Assembly: GCA_031315865.1 (NCBI GenBank)
Contig: JALDRJ010000002.1
Location: 620,001 to 684,000, forward strand
DNA length: 64,000 nt
Reading direction: 5' to 3'
Origin: Nitrospirales bacterium
GTDB lineage: Bacteria > Nitrospirota > Nitrospiria > Nitrospirales > UBA8639
Positions 1 to 9,526 of this stretch are shown here, one piece after another. How positions within the stretch are numbered: the stretch's first letter is position 1; every line of letters starts with the position of its first letter. The translations under genes were made by a program, and so were the position numbers. The notes beneath the pieces were generated by a model. That model was not told where the DNA came from and did no database searches. It saw nothing but the letters and a program-made list of their open reading frames with translations.

Positions 1-3000
1 TGGCTGCCCACCCGAGATGAGTTTCGAGAATCTGACCGACGTTCATACGGGAAGGAACACCGAGAGGGTTCAAGACGATTTCAATCGGAGTACCATCCGG
101 CAGATAGGGCATGTCTTCCTCTGGAAGAATTCTCGAGACGACACCTTTATTCCCATGACGTCCAGCCATTTTATCGCCAACGGCAATTTTTCGTTTGATG
201 GCGAGATATACCTTGACCAACTTGATGACCCCGGGCGGGAGCTCATCTCCCCTTCTCAATCTTCCCACTTTCTCATCATACATGGTCTGAAGAATTTCAA
301 TCTGATCTTTTGCCGCACGCTCGATTTCTTCAAGCTTCTTCTGTTCCTCTCCATCTCCCAGAATGACTCGACGCGCGTCATCATTTGAGAGTTTCCTTAA
401 GACTTCTGACGTAATTCGCCCTTTTTTCTTGAGGATAACCTCTCCACTATCAGGATCCATAAGATCCCGGCCAACAAACTGCCCAAGAAGAAGTTTTCGG
501 ATTTTTTTGTTCCGCTCTTCTTCAATAATGCGCAGTTCGTCTTGGTAGTTTCTTTCGATCTTGACCCGATCGTCCGACTCAATGGTCTTAGACCGATCGT
601 CCTTATCGACACCTTTACGCGAGAAGATTTTGACATCCACGACGATCCCCTCGATGCCTGGCGGCACCTGAAGAGATGTGTCCTTGACATCCCCAGCCTT
701 TTCGCCAAAAATCGCGCGTAGCAATTTTTCTTCAGGGGTCAACTGCGTTTCGCCTTTCGGCGTGACCTTTCCTACCAGAATGTCTCCGGCCTTGACCTCA
801 GCCCCAATGCGAACAATCCCGCTCTCATCAAGATTCTTGAGCGCCTCTTCTCCTAAATTGGGAATATCCCTCGTAATCTCTTCTTTGCCCAGCTTTGTAT
901 CGCGAGCTTCCACTTCGAACTCTTCGATATGGATGGACGTAAAGGTGTCATCCTTGACGAGCTTCTCGCTCAATAAAATGGCGTCCTCAAAGTTGTATCC
1001 TCCCCACGGCATAAATGCCACCAAGACATTCTTACCTAGAGCCAATTCCCCTCGATCCATCGCAGGCCCGTCAACAAGCACCTGCCCCTTTTTCACAGGC
1101 TGACCAACGCGAACGATCGGAGTTTGAGTGATACAGGTATTCTGGTTCGTTCTCTGAAATTTAATGAGGTCAAACGTTTCCAACATTCGGCTGTTGGCCT
1201 TTTTCCCGTCCTCCTTCTTTTTCAGATCAGACCTCACGACGATTCGCCTGGCATCAACACTTTCGACAACACCATCGCTACCTGCACGTTCCAGATAGCC
1301 AGAATCCCGAGCCACAATGGCTTCCATCCCGGTCCCAACTAACGGAGCTTCACACTGAATGAGCGGAACGGCTTGTCGTTGCATGTTTGAACCCATGAGG
1401 GCACGATTGGCGTCATCATGCTCCAAAAATGGAACAAGCGCGGTAGCGACACTCACGACCTGCTTAGGGGATACATCAAGGTAGTCAACCTCTTCGGGTG
1501 TCGTAATGACAAATTCTCCACCTGCACGCGCGGTGATCGTATCGGACACAAAATTTCCGGACTCATCGACCTGCGTGTTGGCCTGAGCAATGACGAATTT
1601 TTCGCCCTCGAGCGGGGACAGGAATTCAACTTCCTCGACTAAACGCCCTTTACGCACCTTCCGAAACGGCGCTTCTATGAACCCAAATTGATTAATTCTC
1701 GCATAGGTGGCTAGCGATGTAATCAAGCCGATGTTTGGCCCTTCAGGCGTTTCAATAGGACAAATTCGACTATAATGCGAAGGGTGCACGTCGCGAACCT
1801 CGAATCCAGCGCGTTCACGAGTCAATCCCCCTGGCCCCAATGCCGACAGTCGGCGCTTGTGCGTGATTTCGGCCAGCGGATTTGTCTGATCCATGAATTG
1901 AGAGAGTTGGCTTCCGGCGAAAAACTCTTTAATCGCCGCGACAATGGGCTTGGCATTGATTAAATCGTGAGGCAGCACCGTCTCCATATCCAAAAGGTTC
2001 ATCCGCTCCTTGATGCTCCGCTCCATTCGCGCAAGTCCTAAACGAATCTGGTTCTCCAAGAGCTCCCCAACCGAACGAACCCGCCGATTACCTAAATGGT
2101 CGATGTCATCGACCTCTCCCTTCCCGGACTTTAGCTCGACCAAGCACCGAACGACCTCGACAAGATCCTGAGAAGTTAAGGTCCGTTGATCCAGTGATAA
2201 ATCTAGTCCAAACCGTTTATTCATCTTCAAACGGCCGACCGGAGACAAGTCGTACCGCTTAGGGTTAGAAAAAAGGTTTTCAAAGAGCAATTTTGCCGAC
2301 TCAACAGATGGCATTTCCCCGGGACGAAGCCTCTTATAAATCTCTACCCACGCTTCCTCCCGCGAATTGGTACGCTCTGCTTCCAAGGTGTCCAAAATCA
2401 CAGGGCTGGCGAGACCACCCAAATAAATGACTTTAAAAGACAGAGAGTCGTTTTCAATAATTTTCTCAAGAATTTGGACCGTTAAGCGTTGATTCTTCTC
2501 AAGGATTACTTCTTCGGAAGCAGGATCTACAATTTCAGTCAAGACCGCACGCCCCACAAGATCATCCGGCTTAACGGGGATTTCTTTGACTCCTGCCGTT
2601 CGCATGCGGGCCAGAATGGCCTTCGTCAGCCGCATCCCTTCTTTCACGATCGGTTCTTTTCCGCCTGATTCGAATATATCGATCGGAGCCCGTAGCCCAG
2701 CATGCAATTCAGGATCAAGCTTTCTGACCAATCCCCCTTCACTGACTCGAATCTCCTCGACTGGGTAATACATTTTCAAGAGGTCGTCCGCCGAATAGCC
2801 AAACGCCTTCAACAAAATCGTCGCAGGCATCTTTCGTCGACGGTCAATCCGTACGTATAAAATGTCACGAGCATCAAACTCAAAATCCAACCATGAGCCT
2901 CGATAGGGAATAATTCTTCCAGAGTAGAGCACCTTGCCACTGGCATGCGTTCGCCCCTTGTCATGACTAAAGGAAGCGCCAGGCGATCGATGAAGCTGAC

Positions 3001-3457
3001 TAACGGCAACCCGCTCGGTCCCATTGACGATGAATGTCCCTCGGTCAGTCATCAACGGTAATTCTCCGACATAGACTTCCTGTTCCCTTACATCCAATAC
3101 ACGATTCTTGACGGCTTTATCCTGACTATCAAAGACCACCAAACGCACTCGTAACTTGAGCGGCGCAGCCAAAGTCATGCCCTGTTCGAGACATTCCCGA
3201 ACGTCGTATTTTGGCGTCCCTAAGGCATAATTAGAAAATTCCAAAAGAGCAGAATTATTATAGTCCCCGATAGGGAAAACACTCTTAAGAGCGGCATGCA
3301 GACCTTTATCTTCACGCTTTTCAGGAGGCGTGCCGGCTTGCAAAAATTCATCGTACGACCGCCTTTGAACTTCCACGAGATCTGGAATTTCAATGGTTAA
3401 GGGTATCTTTGAAAAACTTTTCCGCTCAATAATCCCTTGATTAACGGATTGGGCCAT
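1..3457 (-). CDS. rpoB: DNA-directed RNA polymerase subunit beta (partial, C-terminus outside window)
   Basis: Catalytic beta subunit of RNA polymerase. About 1152 N-terminal residues are inside the window and the frame runs off the left edge. The last visible residues ([18 protein letters not shown]) match the conserved region near residue 1100 of E. coli RpoB, so roughly 200 residues are missing. The start is the ATG at 3457, preceded by AAAGGAG and beginning MAQSVNQGI. The rifampicin-resistance region lies around 1770-1930 and reads [20 protein letters not shown] followed by RRLSALG; the usual resistance positions (Asp in FMDQ, His in ITHK, Ser in RLSALG) have wild-type residues, so rifampicin sensitivity is expected. 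It follows rplL by 58 bases in the same operon. The family call is certain. Confidence 0.97.
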   Translation of the reverse strand, partial: MAQSVNQGIIERKSFSKIPLTIEIPDLVEVQRRSYDEFLQAGTPPEKREDKGLHAALKSVFPIGDYNNSALLEFSNYALGTPKYDVRECLEQGMTLAAPLKLRVRLVVFDSQDKAVKNRVLDVREQEVYVGELPLMTDRGTFIVNGTERVAVSQLHRSPGASFSHDKGRTHASGKVLYSGRIIPYRGSWLDFEFDARDILYVRIDRRRKMPATILLKAFGYSADDLLKMYYPVEEIRVSEGGLVRKLDPELHAGLRAPIDIFESGGKEPIVKEGMRLTKAILARMRTAGVKEIPVKPDDLVGRAVLTEIVDPASEEVILEKNQRLTVQILEKIIENDSLSFKVIYLGGLASPVILDTLEAERTNSREEAWVEIYKRLRPGEMPSVESAKLLFENLFSNPKRYDLSPVGRLKMNKRFGLDLSLDQRTLTSQDLVEVVRCLVELKSGKGEVDDIDHLGNRRVRSVGELLENQIRLGLARMERSIKERMNLLDMETVLPHDLINAKPIVAAIKEFFAGSQLSQFMDQTNPLAEITHKRRLSALGPGGLTRERAGFEVRDVHPSHYSRICPIETPEGPNIGLITSLATYARINQFGFIEAPFRKVRKGRLVEEVEFLSPLEGEKFVIAQANTQVDESGNFVSDTITARAGGEFVITTPEEVDYLDVSPKQVVSVATALVPFLEHDDANRALMGSNMQRQAVPLIQCEAPLVGTGMEAIVARDSGYLERAGSDGVVESVDARRIVVRSDLKKKEDGKKANSRMLETFDLIKFQRTNQNTCITQTPIVRVGQPVKKGQVLVDGPAMDRGELALGKNVLVAFMPWGGYNFEDAILLSEKLVKDDTFTSIHIEEFEVEARDTKLGKEEITRDIPNLGEEALKNLDESGIVRIGAEVKAGDILVGKVTPKGETQLTPEEKLLRAIFGEKAGDVKDTSLQVPPGIEGIVVDVKIFSRKGVDKDDRSKTIESDDRVKIERNYQDELRIIEEERNKKIRKLLLGQFVGRDLMDPDSGEVILKKKGRITSEVLRKLSNDDARRVILGDGEEQKKLEEIERAAKDQIEILQTMYDEKVGRLRRGDELPPGVIKLVKVYLAIKRKIAVGDKMAGRHGNKGVVSRILPEEDMPYLPDGTPIEIVLNPLGVPSRMNVGQILETHLGWAA

Positions 3458-3515
3458 TCGGTGCTCCTTTAATGAATAAACATGTCAACGCCACCCAAAG
3501 CAAAGCCCCTTGCAC

Positions 3516-3917
3516 CTACTTGACTTCGACAGTCGCACCAACCTCTTGGAGCTTCTTTTGAAATCCTTCCGCTTCTTCCTTTGAAACGCCTTCCTTCACC
3601 GGCTTAGGAGCAGCCTCGACAAGATCCTTAGCTTCTTTCAGCCCAAGTCCCGTGATTTCACGAACCACCTTAATAACTTGAATCTTCTTGTCAGCTGGCG
3701 CACTACCAAGGACAACATCAAAGGAGGTCTTCTCCTCAGCCGGAGCCGCCGCCGCTCCAGCGGCCGCAGGAGCGGCCATAACACCAACCGGCGCTGCCGC
3801 CGTGACGCCAAACTTTTCTTCAAGCGCCTTAACCAACTCTGATAGCTCCAAGACACTCATGCTGGAGACTCCGTTAATGATATCTTCCTTGGACAACTTT
3901 GCTTCTGTAGCAGACAT
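3516..3917 (-). CDS. rplL: Ribosomal protein L7/L12 from internal start
   Basis: Free L7/L12 (133 residues, starts [13 protein letters not shown]) probably begins at the in-frame ATG at 3917. A strong Shine-Dalgarno sequence, AGGGGAGGAT, sits a few bases upstream inside the end of the L10 coding sequence. L7/L12 binds L10 as dimers and recruits EF-Tu and EF-G to the ribosome. The protein has all expected parts: N-terminal helices, Ala-rich hinge and C-terminal domain with [13 protein letters not shown]. Because upstream L10 does not stop, this start is needed to supply L12 in excess. Length is slightly above the usual 120-128 residues. Confidence 0.85.
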   Translation of the reverse strand: MSATEAKLSKEDIINGVSSMSVLELSELVKALEEKFGVTAAAPVGVMAAPAAAGAAAAPAEEKTSFDVVLGSAPADKKIQVIKVVREITGLGLKEAKDLVEAAPKPVKEGVSKEEAEGFQKKLQEVGATVEVK

Positions 3918-4457
3918 TTCATCCTCCCCTTTTTGACTTTTGTTTTCTTGTATTGCAGCCACGACGGCAACAAATCCACGAACTATTTGATTAAGCGCGA
4001 CAACAAACCCACGAACAGGGCCCTGAACGGCAGATAAGAACATCGCCAATAAATCATTTCTTGATGGTAAATCCGCAACGGCATTTAGACGACTCGCATC
4101 AAGGGCCTCACCATCTAACACTCCCCCCTTAATCGTAAGTTTGTCTTCACATTTTTCATTCTTAATAAAATCCCTGACAATTTTAGCCGGCAATACGGGG
4201 TCATCGTACCCAATCACTAAGGCTGACTGCCCTGTCAACAAATCACGTATCGGCAATAATGGCGTATCTTCAGCGGCTCGACCGGCCAGAGTATTCTTCA
4301 CCACATGCATGCGAGCTTGAGCGTCGCGCAATTGCCTGCGAAGTTGGACAACCTGATTCACCGGCATTCCTGAGCATTCGGTGACGATCGCCAACCTTGC
4401 CTGAGAGAACAGATCATGCATTTCCGTCACGACTGCAGCTTTCTCTGTTTTTTTCAT
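3516..4457 (-). CDS. rplJ-rplL: Ribosomal proteins L10 and L7/L12 in one continuous reading frame
   Basis: The two proteins of the ribosomal stalk are encoded in one 313-codon frame without an intervening stop. Residues 1-180 are L10 (starts [10 protein letters not shown]; ends in the region that binds L12 dimers). Residues 181-313 are a complete L7/L12: N-terminal dimerisation segment, an Ala/Pro-rich hinge (about 228-242) and the C-terminal factor-binding domain ([21 protein letters not shown]). The junction reads [18 protein letters not shown]. In most bacteria these are two genes, with L12 made in four- to six-fold excess over L10. An A5G4 homopolymer precedes the junction. One extra base there would create a TGA just before the rplL ATG, so a sequencing indel is the main alternative. 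If the frame is real, a fusion protein and a separate L12 from the internal start are both expected. Confidence 0.85.
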   Translation of the reverse strand: MKKTEKAAVVTEMHDLFSQARLAIVTECSGMPVNQVVQLRRQLRDAQARMHVVKNTLAGRAAEDTPLLPIRDLLTGQSALVIGYDDPVLPAKIVRDFIKNEKCEDKLTIKGGVLDGEALDASRLNAVADLPSRNDLLAMFLSAVQGPVRGFVVALNQIVRGFVAVVAAIQENKSQKGEDEMSATEAKLSKEDIINGVSSMSVLELSELVKALEEKFGVTAAAPVGVMAAPAAAGAAAAPAEEKTSFDVVLGSAPADKKIQVIKVVREITGLGLKEAKDLVEAAPKPVKEGVSKEEAEGFQKKLQEVGATVEVK

Positions 4458-4495
4458 CGAATTATCTCACTTCCTTCTTCTAGTAGGTCGAGCCG

Positions 4496-5188
4496 TTACC
4501 CGAATTGACGCGCAAGACCTATACTATCTAGCGGCACTCCAGGGCCCATCGTGCTAGACAAGGTGGCCGTCTTCAGGTATCGCCCTTTACTCGAGGCCGG
4601 TTTAGCCTTCATGATCGAATCAAACACGGCTACGACATTATCTTTAATCTGCGAACTTTCGAAAGAAACTTTTCCGACTGGTACATGCACGATTCCAGCT
4701 TTATCAACCTTAAATTCAACACGCCCCCTTCGAATTTCTTCGACAGCTTTGCCGACTTCAAACGTGACCGTTCCAGTTTTGGGGTTTGGCATCAATCCAC
4801 GAGGCCCCAACACTTTTCCCAACTTCCCGACAGCTCCCATTAAATCCGGAGTCGCTATGGCCGAATCAAAATCCAGCCAGCCATCTTTTACCTTTTCCAG
4901 CAAATCCTCGGCGCCAACATAGTCAGCTCCAGCAGCTTTCGCCTCTTGCTCTTTTTCACCCTTCGCGAATACTACGATACGTACCTTTTTCCCCGTTCCA
5001 TGAGGCAATACTGTCGTCCCTCGAACCAATTGATCAGCCCGTTTGGGGTCAACTCCCAACCGTATGGCCAGCTCTACCGTTTCATCAAATTTTGCAAAAG
5101 CAATCTGCTTTACCAGCGCGCTCGCCTCCTGAAGGTCATAAAGTTTTTCTTCAACCTTGGCGATTGCAGCCTTGAATTTTTTACTCAC
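4496..5188 (-). CDS. rplA: 50S ribosomal protein L1
   Basis: L1 stalk protein of the large subunit (230 residues), which binds 23S rRNA near the E site and in many bacteria represses its own L11-L1 mRNA. It contains conserved blocks such as [18 protein letters not shown] and [20 protein letters not shown]. The start is a GTG at 5188, preceded by GGAAGGAT about ten bases upstream. It lies between rplK (51 bases upstream) and rplJ (38 bases downstream) in the usual order. Length and motifs are normal for the family. Confidence 0.97.
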   Translation of the reverse strand: MSKKFKAAIAKVEEKLYDLQEASALVKQIAFAKFDETVELAIRLGVDPKRADQLVRGTTVLPHGTGKKVRIVVFAKGEKEQEAKAAGADYVGAEDLLEKVKDGWLDFDSAIATPDLMGAVGKLGKVLGPRGLMPNPKTGTVTFEVGKAVEEIRRGRVEFKVDKAGIVHVPVGKVSFESSQIKDNVVAVFDSIMKAKPASSKGRYLKTATLSSTMGPGVPLDSIGLARQFG

Positions 5189-5239
5189 TGCTCACCATCC
5201 TTCCTGCCATAAATAATCACAGAAACGAGATACGTCGAC

Positions 5240-5665
5240 CTAACCTTCAACCGTAATCCCCATGCTCCGGGCAGTACCCTCTATAATTTTTGCAGCCCCC
5301 GCGACATCAATCGCATTCAGATCAACAACTTTCTGTTTGGCGATTTCCTCCAGTTGAGACCGTGTGATATTCCCGACCTTTTGCTTATGCGGCACTCCCG
5401 ACCCCTTAATGAGACCGGCAGCCTTTTTCAGCAAATCCGAGGCTGGAGGAGTTTTTGTGATAAAGGAAAAACTTCGATCTTTGTATACTGAAATGACAAC
5501 GGGAATGATAGACCCTTCTTCCTTCTGAGTTTTAGCATTAAACTGCTTACAAAAATCCATAATATTGACCCCATGCTGACCAAGCGAAGGACCAACCGGG
5601 GGAGCTGGATTCGCTTTACCCGCCGGAATCTGCAACTTAATCTGAGTCATTACTTCTTTAGCCAT
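5240..5665 (-). CDS. rplK: 50S ribosomal protein L11
   Basis: L11 (141 residues) forms the GTPase-associated centre with L10/L12 and 23S rRNA and is needed for stringent-response activation by Rsh enzymes. The sequence has the family signatures [20 protein letters not shown] followed by [14 protein letters not shown], and the C-terminal rRNA-binding domain ending [10 protein letters not shown]. It follows nusG and precedes rplA, the canonical order. The normal length and full conservation make the call certain. Confidence 0.98.
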   Translation of the reverse strand: MAKEVMTQIKLQIPAGKANPAPPVGPSLGQHGVNIMDFCKQFNAKTQKEEGSIIPVVISVYKDRSFSFITKTPPASDLLKKAAGLIKGSGVPHKQKVGNITRSQLEEIAKQKVVDLNAIDVAGAAKIIEGTARSMGITVEG

Positions 5666-5717
5666 GATAAGTTCCTAAGCAAATATTAAAGGATTTAAAC
5701 AGATAGGGCAGAGGTCA

Positions 5718-6254
5718 TCATCCACGCTCTACCTGGGAAAACGCTAACTCAACTGGCGTTGACCGACCAAAAATACTCACAAACACCTTCACCCGCGAAT
5801 GATCGGAATCGACCTCATCGACCAATCCATTAAAGCCCAAGAATGGCCCATCGATTATTCGTATACTGTCGCCCTTTTCAAAATCGACCGTCTCCTTCGG
5901 TGCAGTCATTCCTGATTCCAGCTGGCCTAAAAGAGCTTCAGCCTCCTCGGGATCCAACGGAATGGGTCTGACCCCCCCGCCGACAAACCCCGTGACCTTA
6001 GGGGTTTCCTTGATCATCACAACGGCTTCGTCGCTTAAAACCCCCTCAGACTCCAGCAGCACATAGCCCGGGAAAAACTTACGCTTTGAAGCCCGTCGCT
6101 TACCATCTTTAAACTCTACCACTTCCTCGGTCGGGACCAAGACTTGACCAACAACATCACCCATTCCCATCTGATTCGCCCGCTCAACAATGCTCGTCTT
6201 TACTCGACCTTCATACCCCGCGTACGTATGAATAACATACCAGTTTTTAGGCAT
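5718..6254 (-). CDS. nusG: Transcription termination/antitermination factor NusG
   Basis: NusG (178 residues) binds RNA polymerase through its N-terminal domain and links it to Rho or ribosomal S10 through the C-terminal KOW domain. The start chosen is the ATG at 6254 (MPKNWYVIHTYAGYEGRV), the invariant NusG beginning; an in-frame extension upstream overlaps secE and is not NusG-like. The KOW motif is visible at about 127-150 (FEKGDSIRIIDGPFLGFNGLV). The gene is 16 bases after secE, as in most bacteria. Confidence 0.97.
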   Translation of the reverse strand: MPKNWYVIHTYAGYEGRVKTSIVERANQMGMGDVVGQVLVPTEEVVEFKDGKRRASKRKFFPGYVLLESEGVLSDEAVVMIKETPKVTGFVGGGVRPIPLDPEEAEALLGQLESGMTAPKETVDFEKGDSIRIIDGPFLGFNGLVDEVDSDHSRVKVFVSIFGRSTPVELAFSQVERG

Positions 6255-6270
6255 GATACTTATGACTCCA

Positions 6271-6465
6271 CTAAAGAATTTTACTGATGATCCAAACCAA
6301 TATCGAATCGGCGACGGAAAGGTAAATGGACATGATGACACAAAAGAGCAGGACGACCGTCGTCGAACCGATCGTTTCAGTCTTTGTTGGGTATGAGACC
6401 TTTTTGAGCTCACTCTTCACATCAGAGAGAAACTCGACGATCGTTGTCCAGAACTTTTTAAACAC
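6271..6465 (-). CDS. secE: Preprotein translocase subunit SecE
   Basis: SecE (64 residues) clamps SecY in the inner-membrane protein-export channel. This is the short, single-membrane-span form typical of most bacteria. The amphipathic conserved stretch SDVKSELKKVSYPTKTET (about 14-31) is followed by one hydrophobic span (about 33-60). It sits between tRNA-Trp and nusG, the standard secE-nusG pairing. Small size and weak overall conservation are normal for SecE; the motif and context make it secure. Confidence 0.95.
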   Translation of the reverse strand: MFKKFWTTIVEFLSDVKSELKKVSYPTKTETIGSTTVVLLFCVIMSIYLSVADSILVWIISKIL

Positions 6466-6498
6466 GACTCACACCTTCCCCATGGTTATTTTTCACTG

Positions 6499-6574
6499 TG
6501 GCAGGGGCACCAGGATTCGAACCCGGACTTTCGGTTTTGGAGACCGACGTGCTAGCCATTAACACTATGCCCCT
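6499..6574 (-). tRNA. trnW: tRNA-Trp (CCA anticodon)
   Basis: A 76-base cloverleaf with a 7-bp acceptor stem (AGGGGCA/TGCCCCT), a T-loop GGTTCGAATCC and an encoded 3' CCA. The anticodon loop places CCA at 6540-6538, reading UGG. It lies between rpmG and secE inside the tuf-secE-nusG operon, a position commonly used for tRNA-Trp. Confidence 0.96.
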
Positions 6575-6648
6575 TCAAAAACGACAAATACGGGATATCC
6601 GTCAGAACATTGTTGAAGCACGAATCCATCACCCTGCATCACCACCGG

Positions 6649-6798
6649 TTACTTGACTTCTTTATGAGGCACATGCTTTCGACAAAAGCGACAGAATTTT
6701 TTTCGCTCAAGCCGGTCAGGATCATTTTTTTTATTTTTCATGGTGGAATAATTGCGCCGCTTACACTCCCCACAGGCTAAAGCAATGATGACTCTCAT
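6649..6798 (-). CDS. rpmG: 50S ribosomal protein L33
   Basis: L33 (49 residues) is a small zinc-ribbon protein of the large subunit. The frame begins [19 protein letters not shown] and ends [12 protein letters not shown]. Two CxxC pairs (CGEC and CRFC) mark it as the zinc-binding (C+) form. It lies between tuf and tRNA-Trp, its usual place before secE. The ATG at 6798 is the only reasonable start. Confidence 0.95.
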   Translation of the reverse strand: MRVIIALACGECKRRNYSTMKNKKNDPDRLERKKFCRFCRKHVPHKEVK

Positions 6799-6837
6799 GG
6801 GTTCTTACCTCAACTTAATAATTTTGTATATGCACGA

Positions 6838-8043
6838 TCACGCCAAAATTTCCGTGACTACGCCAGCCCCCACCGTACGGCCCCCTTCTCGCACCGCAAA
6901 CCGTAAGCCCTGCTCCATCGCGATCGGCGCGATCAATTCCCCCGTAAACGAGACATTATCCCCCGGCATCACCATCTCCACCCCGGGCTCCAACTCCACA
7001 ATCCCCGTCACATCCGTCGTCCGGAAATAAAACTGCGGCCGATACCCCTTGAAAAACGGCGTATGCCGCCCCCCTTCTTCCTTCGTCAACACATACACTT
7101 CGGCCTTGAACTTCGTATGCGGTGTGATACTCTTGGGCTTCGCCAACACCATCCCCCGCTCCACCTCTTCCTTCTTCGTCCCCCGCAGCAAGGCCCCGAT
7201 GTTATCCCCCGCCTGCCCTTCGTCCAACACCTTCCGGAACATCTCCACACCCGTCACCACCGTCGTCTGCGTCGGCTTTAACCCCACAATCTCAATCTCA
7301 TCGCCCACCTTCACTTGCCCACGCTCCACGCGCCCCGTCACCACCGTCCCGCGCCCACTGATCGTAAACACATCTTCTATCGGCATCAAAAACGGCTTAT
7401 CAATCGCCCGCTCCGGCGTCGGCACATAACTATCGATCGCCTCCAGCAACTTCATGATCGACGGCACCCCAATCTCACTTTGATCCCCCTCGATTGCCTT
7501 AATCGCCGAGCCCGTCACAATCGGCACGTCATCCCCGGGAAATCCATACTTACTCAACAACTCCCGCACTTCCAGCTCCACCAACTCCAACAACTCTTTA
7601 TCCTCAACCTTATCCGCTTTATTCAAAAACACCACAATATACGGAACCCCTACCTGCCGCGCCAGTAGAATATGCTCCCGCGTTTGCGGCATCGGCCCAT
7701 CCGCCGCCGATACGACCAAGATGGCTCCATCCATCTGCGCCGCCCCCGTGATCATGTTCTTGACATAGTCCGCATGCCCCGGACAGTCCACGTGCGCATA
7801 ATGACGGTTCGGCGACTCATACTCCACATGCGAAATGGCAATCGTCAAAATCTTCGTCGGATCGCGCCGCCCCTGCGACTCACTCGCCTTCGCCACATCG
7901 TCATAGGCGACATACTGCGCCATCCCCTGATCCCCCATCACCTTCGTCAACGCCGAGGTCAGCGTCGTCTTCCCATGGTCCACGTGCCCCACGGTTCCCA
8001 CATTCAAATGCGGCTTCTTCCGCTCAAATTTCGCCTTCCCCAT
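6838..8043 (-). CDS. tuf: Elongation factor Tu with unusual switch I
   Basis: EF-Tu (401 residues) is the GTPase that delivers aminoacyl-tRNA to the ribosome. Present are the P-loop GHVDHGKT (19-26), the switch II start DCPGH (86-90), the guanine motif NKAD (141-144), and domains 2 and 3 ending [15 protein letters not shown]. Switch I departs from the classical form. Where E. coli has APEEKARGITI, this protein has [16 protein letters not shown] (53-68), about five residues longer and without the RG of RGITI, although the Mg-coordinating Thr is retained (Thr67). Codon use is also odd: third positions are strongly G-ending (GGG, CGG, CCG, ACG, GTG, TTG), unlike rplL or rpoB beside it. It follows tRNA-Thr, as tufB follows thrT in E. 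coli. Confidence 0.97.
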   Translation of the reverse strand: MGKAKFERKKPHLNVGTVGHVDHGKTTLTSALTKVMGDQGMAQYVAYDDVAKASESQGRRDPTKILTIAISHVEYESPNRHYAHVDCPGHADYVKNMITGAAQMDGAILVVSAADGPMPQTREHILLARQVGVPYIVVFLNKADKVEDKELLELVELEVRELLSKYGFPGDDVPIVTGSAIKAIEGDQSEIGVPSIMKLLEAIDSYVPTPERAIDKPFLMPIEDVFTISGRGTVVTGRVERGQVKVGDEIEIVGLKPTQTTVVTGVEMFRKVLDEGQAGDNIGALLRGTKKEEVERGMVLAKPKSITPHTKFKAEVYVLTKEEGGRHTPFFKGYRPQFYFRTTDVTGIVELEPGVEMVMPGDNVSFTGELIAPIAMEQGLRFAVREGGRTVGAGVVTEILA

Positions 8044-8143
8044 GCCCCGCCTCCAGAATAACTAAATCATGAACGATAGATAACTGATCAATTGCATAGA
8101 TAACAAATCGCCGCACCGAAACACGACCAGGATAAAAATCGTA

Positions 8144-8219
8144 TGGAGCCCACGACGCGGATTGAACGCGTGACCTCGTCCTTACCAAGGACGTGCTCTA
8201 CCAACTGAGCTACGTGGGC
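8144..8219 (-). tRNA. trnT: tRNA-Thr (GGT anticodon)
   Basis: A 76-base cloverleaf with acceptor stem GCCCACG/CGTGGGC and an encoded CCA. The anticodon stem CGTCC/GGACG closes the loop TTGGTAA, giving GGT (8186-8184), which reads ACC. It is immediately upstream of tuf, equivalent to E. coli thrT. Confidence 0.96.
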
Positions 8220-8303
8220 CCTAGATCGTAAAGACGGCGACGTCAAAACGTAAAAAGTGGTCATTCATACGTTTTACGCTCGCATTCACCCTCTACACAG
8301 ATT

Positions 8304-8378
8304 TGGAGCGGGCGATGGGATTTGAACCCACGACAGCCAGCTTGGAAGGCTGGAACTCTACCACTGAGCTACGCCCGC
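8304..8378 (-). tRNA. trnG: tRNA-Gly (TCC anticodon)
   Basis: A 75-base cloverleaf with acceptor stem GCGGGCG/CGCCCGC and an encoded CCA. The anticodon loop CTTCCAA gives TCC (8346-8344), which reads GGA and probably GGG. It is the second tRNA of the tRNA-tuf operon, equivalent to glyT. Confidence 0.96.
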
Positions 8379-8444
8379 ATAAGTTTCATGAATCTCTAAT
8401 TTCCTACCCTTATGATTATGATATAGATCAGCTCTCATATTCTA

Positions 8445-8529
8445 TGGTGGGCAGGCAAGGATTCGAACCTTGGAAGCCGATGGCAGCAGATTTACAGTCT
8501 GCCCCCGTTGTCCACTTGGGTACCTGCCC
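8445..8529 (-). tRNA. trnY: tRNA-Tyr (GTA anticodon)
   Basis: An 85-base class II tRNA with a long variable arm, acceptor stem GGGCAGG/CCTGCCC and an encoded CCA. The anticodon loop CTGTAAA gives GTA (8495-8493). It is the first gene of the tRNA-tuf operon, equivalent to tyrU in E. coli. Confidence 0.96.
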
Positions 8530-8732
8530 GTTATAATTTCTTAACTACTCAATAACTTGCAACAGGGAAAGACAGAAATGGAGGTGGGATTGTTGGCCAC
8601 TTGCCCACGGAAAAAGATCCTGCCAGTTAAAGTGTTCAGATGAAAAACATTACGACAGGAGTTCCGAGCCTCCGCCAGAATTGGCCCACAATTGCCACAA
8701 GGCAAAGCAATAGCCAAGTTCGTAAAAGATTT
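8530..8732 (-). other. Leader of the tRNA-tuf operon, no gene
   Basis: About 200 bases separate the promoter at 8733-8761 from tRNA-Tyr. I see no coding frame here and no clear tRNA, boxA or riboswitch. It is best read as the 5' leader removed during tRNA maturation. The adjoining stretch up to 8992 holds only the promoter and the upstream region of the plus-strand DUF192 gene. Confidence 0.5.
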
Positions 8733-8761
8733 ATTATACGTAGACGCTTACTATCAGTCAA
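8733..8761 (-). promoter_or_regulatory. Sigma-70 type promoter of the tRNA-tuf-secE-rpl-rpoB operon
   Basis: On the minus strand TTGACT (8761-8756) and a perfect TATAAT (8738-8733) are separated by exactly 17 bases. Transcription should begin near 8726 and enter tRNA-Tyr. It is the only near-consensus promoter seen upstream of this operon, which is expected to be highly expressed. Confidence 0.75.
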
Positions 8762-8992
8762 GAAAAGACTTTATTGATTACCAATGCCAAGAAACCTGGC
8801 TTTTTCATCTACTGCCTGACAATATTTATTTACTAAAAGAAAAAATAAATTGACAACACCTGTAAGAATACCTAGGATCGCCAACCCAAGTCTCTGTGCG
8901 ACAAAAGTACCAAAAAATTTTCGAAATCTCAGAACTATCTTATGCTCCTGCCAGATGATACAAATCGGAGAGTACAAGGAGACAGGTTTGAT

Positions 8993-9508
8993 ATGCCAAA
9001 GATAACCAGAACAGGCACACGGGGAATTGTCCTTCTCCTTATGCTTTTCGTTACAGTTTCTTCTTTATCGGCTTCAGAGATTGAACAACAACCTACTAAT
9101 AATAGAGATTTTGCAGAAATCATCTCCCCCAATCAATCTGTATTAACCGTCGAAATCGCCGACACCCCTGCTAAACGATCACAAGGCCTGATGTTTCGTA
9201 CAAACATGCCACCTGACCATGGAATGCTATTTGTGTTTCGTGAGTTAGATCACTGGACTTTCTGGATGAAAAACACTAAAATTCCTTTAGACATCATATG
9301 GTTGGATCAAAATGGACACGTCGTCCACATTGAATCGAATGTCCCAGTCTGTACCAGGATGGATGAGGGTTGCCCCCGGTATCATACTCTCAAGGAAGCA
9401 CTCTATGTCTTAGAGCTCAATGCAGGCATGGCAAAACACTATGGCATTTCAATTGCCAGTCAATTGACGATCAAGCTGCCCCCGACTATACGCAATACTC
9501 CCTTCTAA
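8993..9508 (+). CDS. DUF192 family exported protein
   Basis: A protein of 171 residues with a signal peptide (hydrophobic span about 11-27, probable cleavage after a SLSA-type site), then a DUF192 domain. Domain hallmarks are AKRSQGLMFRTNMPPDHGMLFVF, WTFWMKNTKIPLDIIWLD and a C-terminal VLELNAGMAKHYGI. The molecular function of DUF192 is not established; many members are exported. The start at 8993 is preferred over one 51 bases upstream because AAGGAGA lies about ten bases before it and it starts the signal peptide correctly. It is a lone plus-strand gene converging on rsh, with only 18 bases between the stops. Confidence 0.85.
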   Translation: MPKITRTGTRGIVLLLMLFVTVSSLSASEIEQQPTNNRDFAEIISPNQSVLTVEIADTPAKRSQGLMFRTNMPPDHGMLFVFRELDHWTFWMKNTKIPLDIIWLDQNGHVVHIESNVPVCTRMDEGCPRYHTLKEALYVLELNAGMAKHYGISIASQLTIKLPPTIRNTPF

Positions 9509-9526
9509 CTTTAATTGCCCCACTCA

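Noticed and set aside
1-3457. Several 60-140 codon plus-strand frames inside rpoB
   Set aside because: All are opposite the continuous, highly conserved rpoB frame.
3688-3936. Ala-rich plus-strand frame opposite rplL
   Set aside because: It mirrors the Ala/Pro hinge of L7/L12 and has no ribosome site or recognisable domain.
6255-6413. N-terminal extension of nusG
   Set aside because: The added residues are the antisense-like Arg/Ser-rich translation of secE in another frame; NusG clearly begins at MPKNWYVIHTYAG.
7315-8061. Long plus-strand open frames opposite tuf
   Set aside because: They are low-complexity His/Arg/Pro-rich frames created by the G-ending codon bias of tuf, not genes.
8771-8977. 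A 68-codon minus-strand frame with one hydrophobic segment
   Set aside because: It would need a TTG start without a ribosome site, and it overlaps the upstream region of the well-supported DUF192 gene and the promoter of the tRNA-tuf operon.
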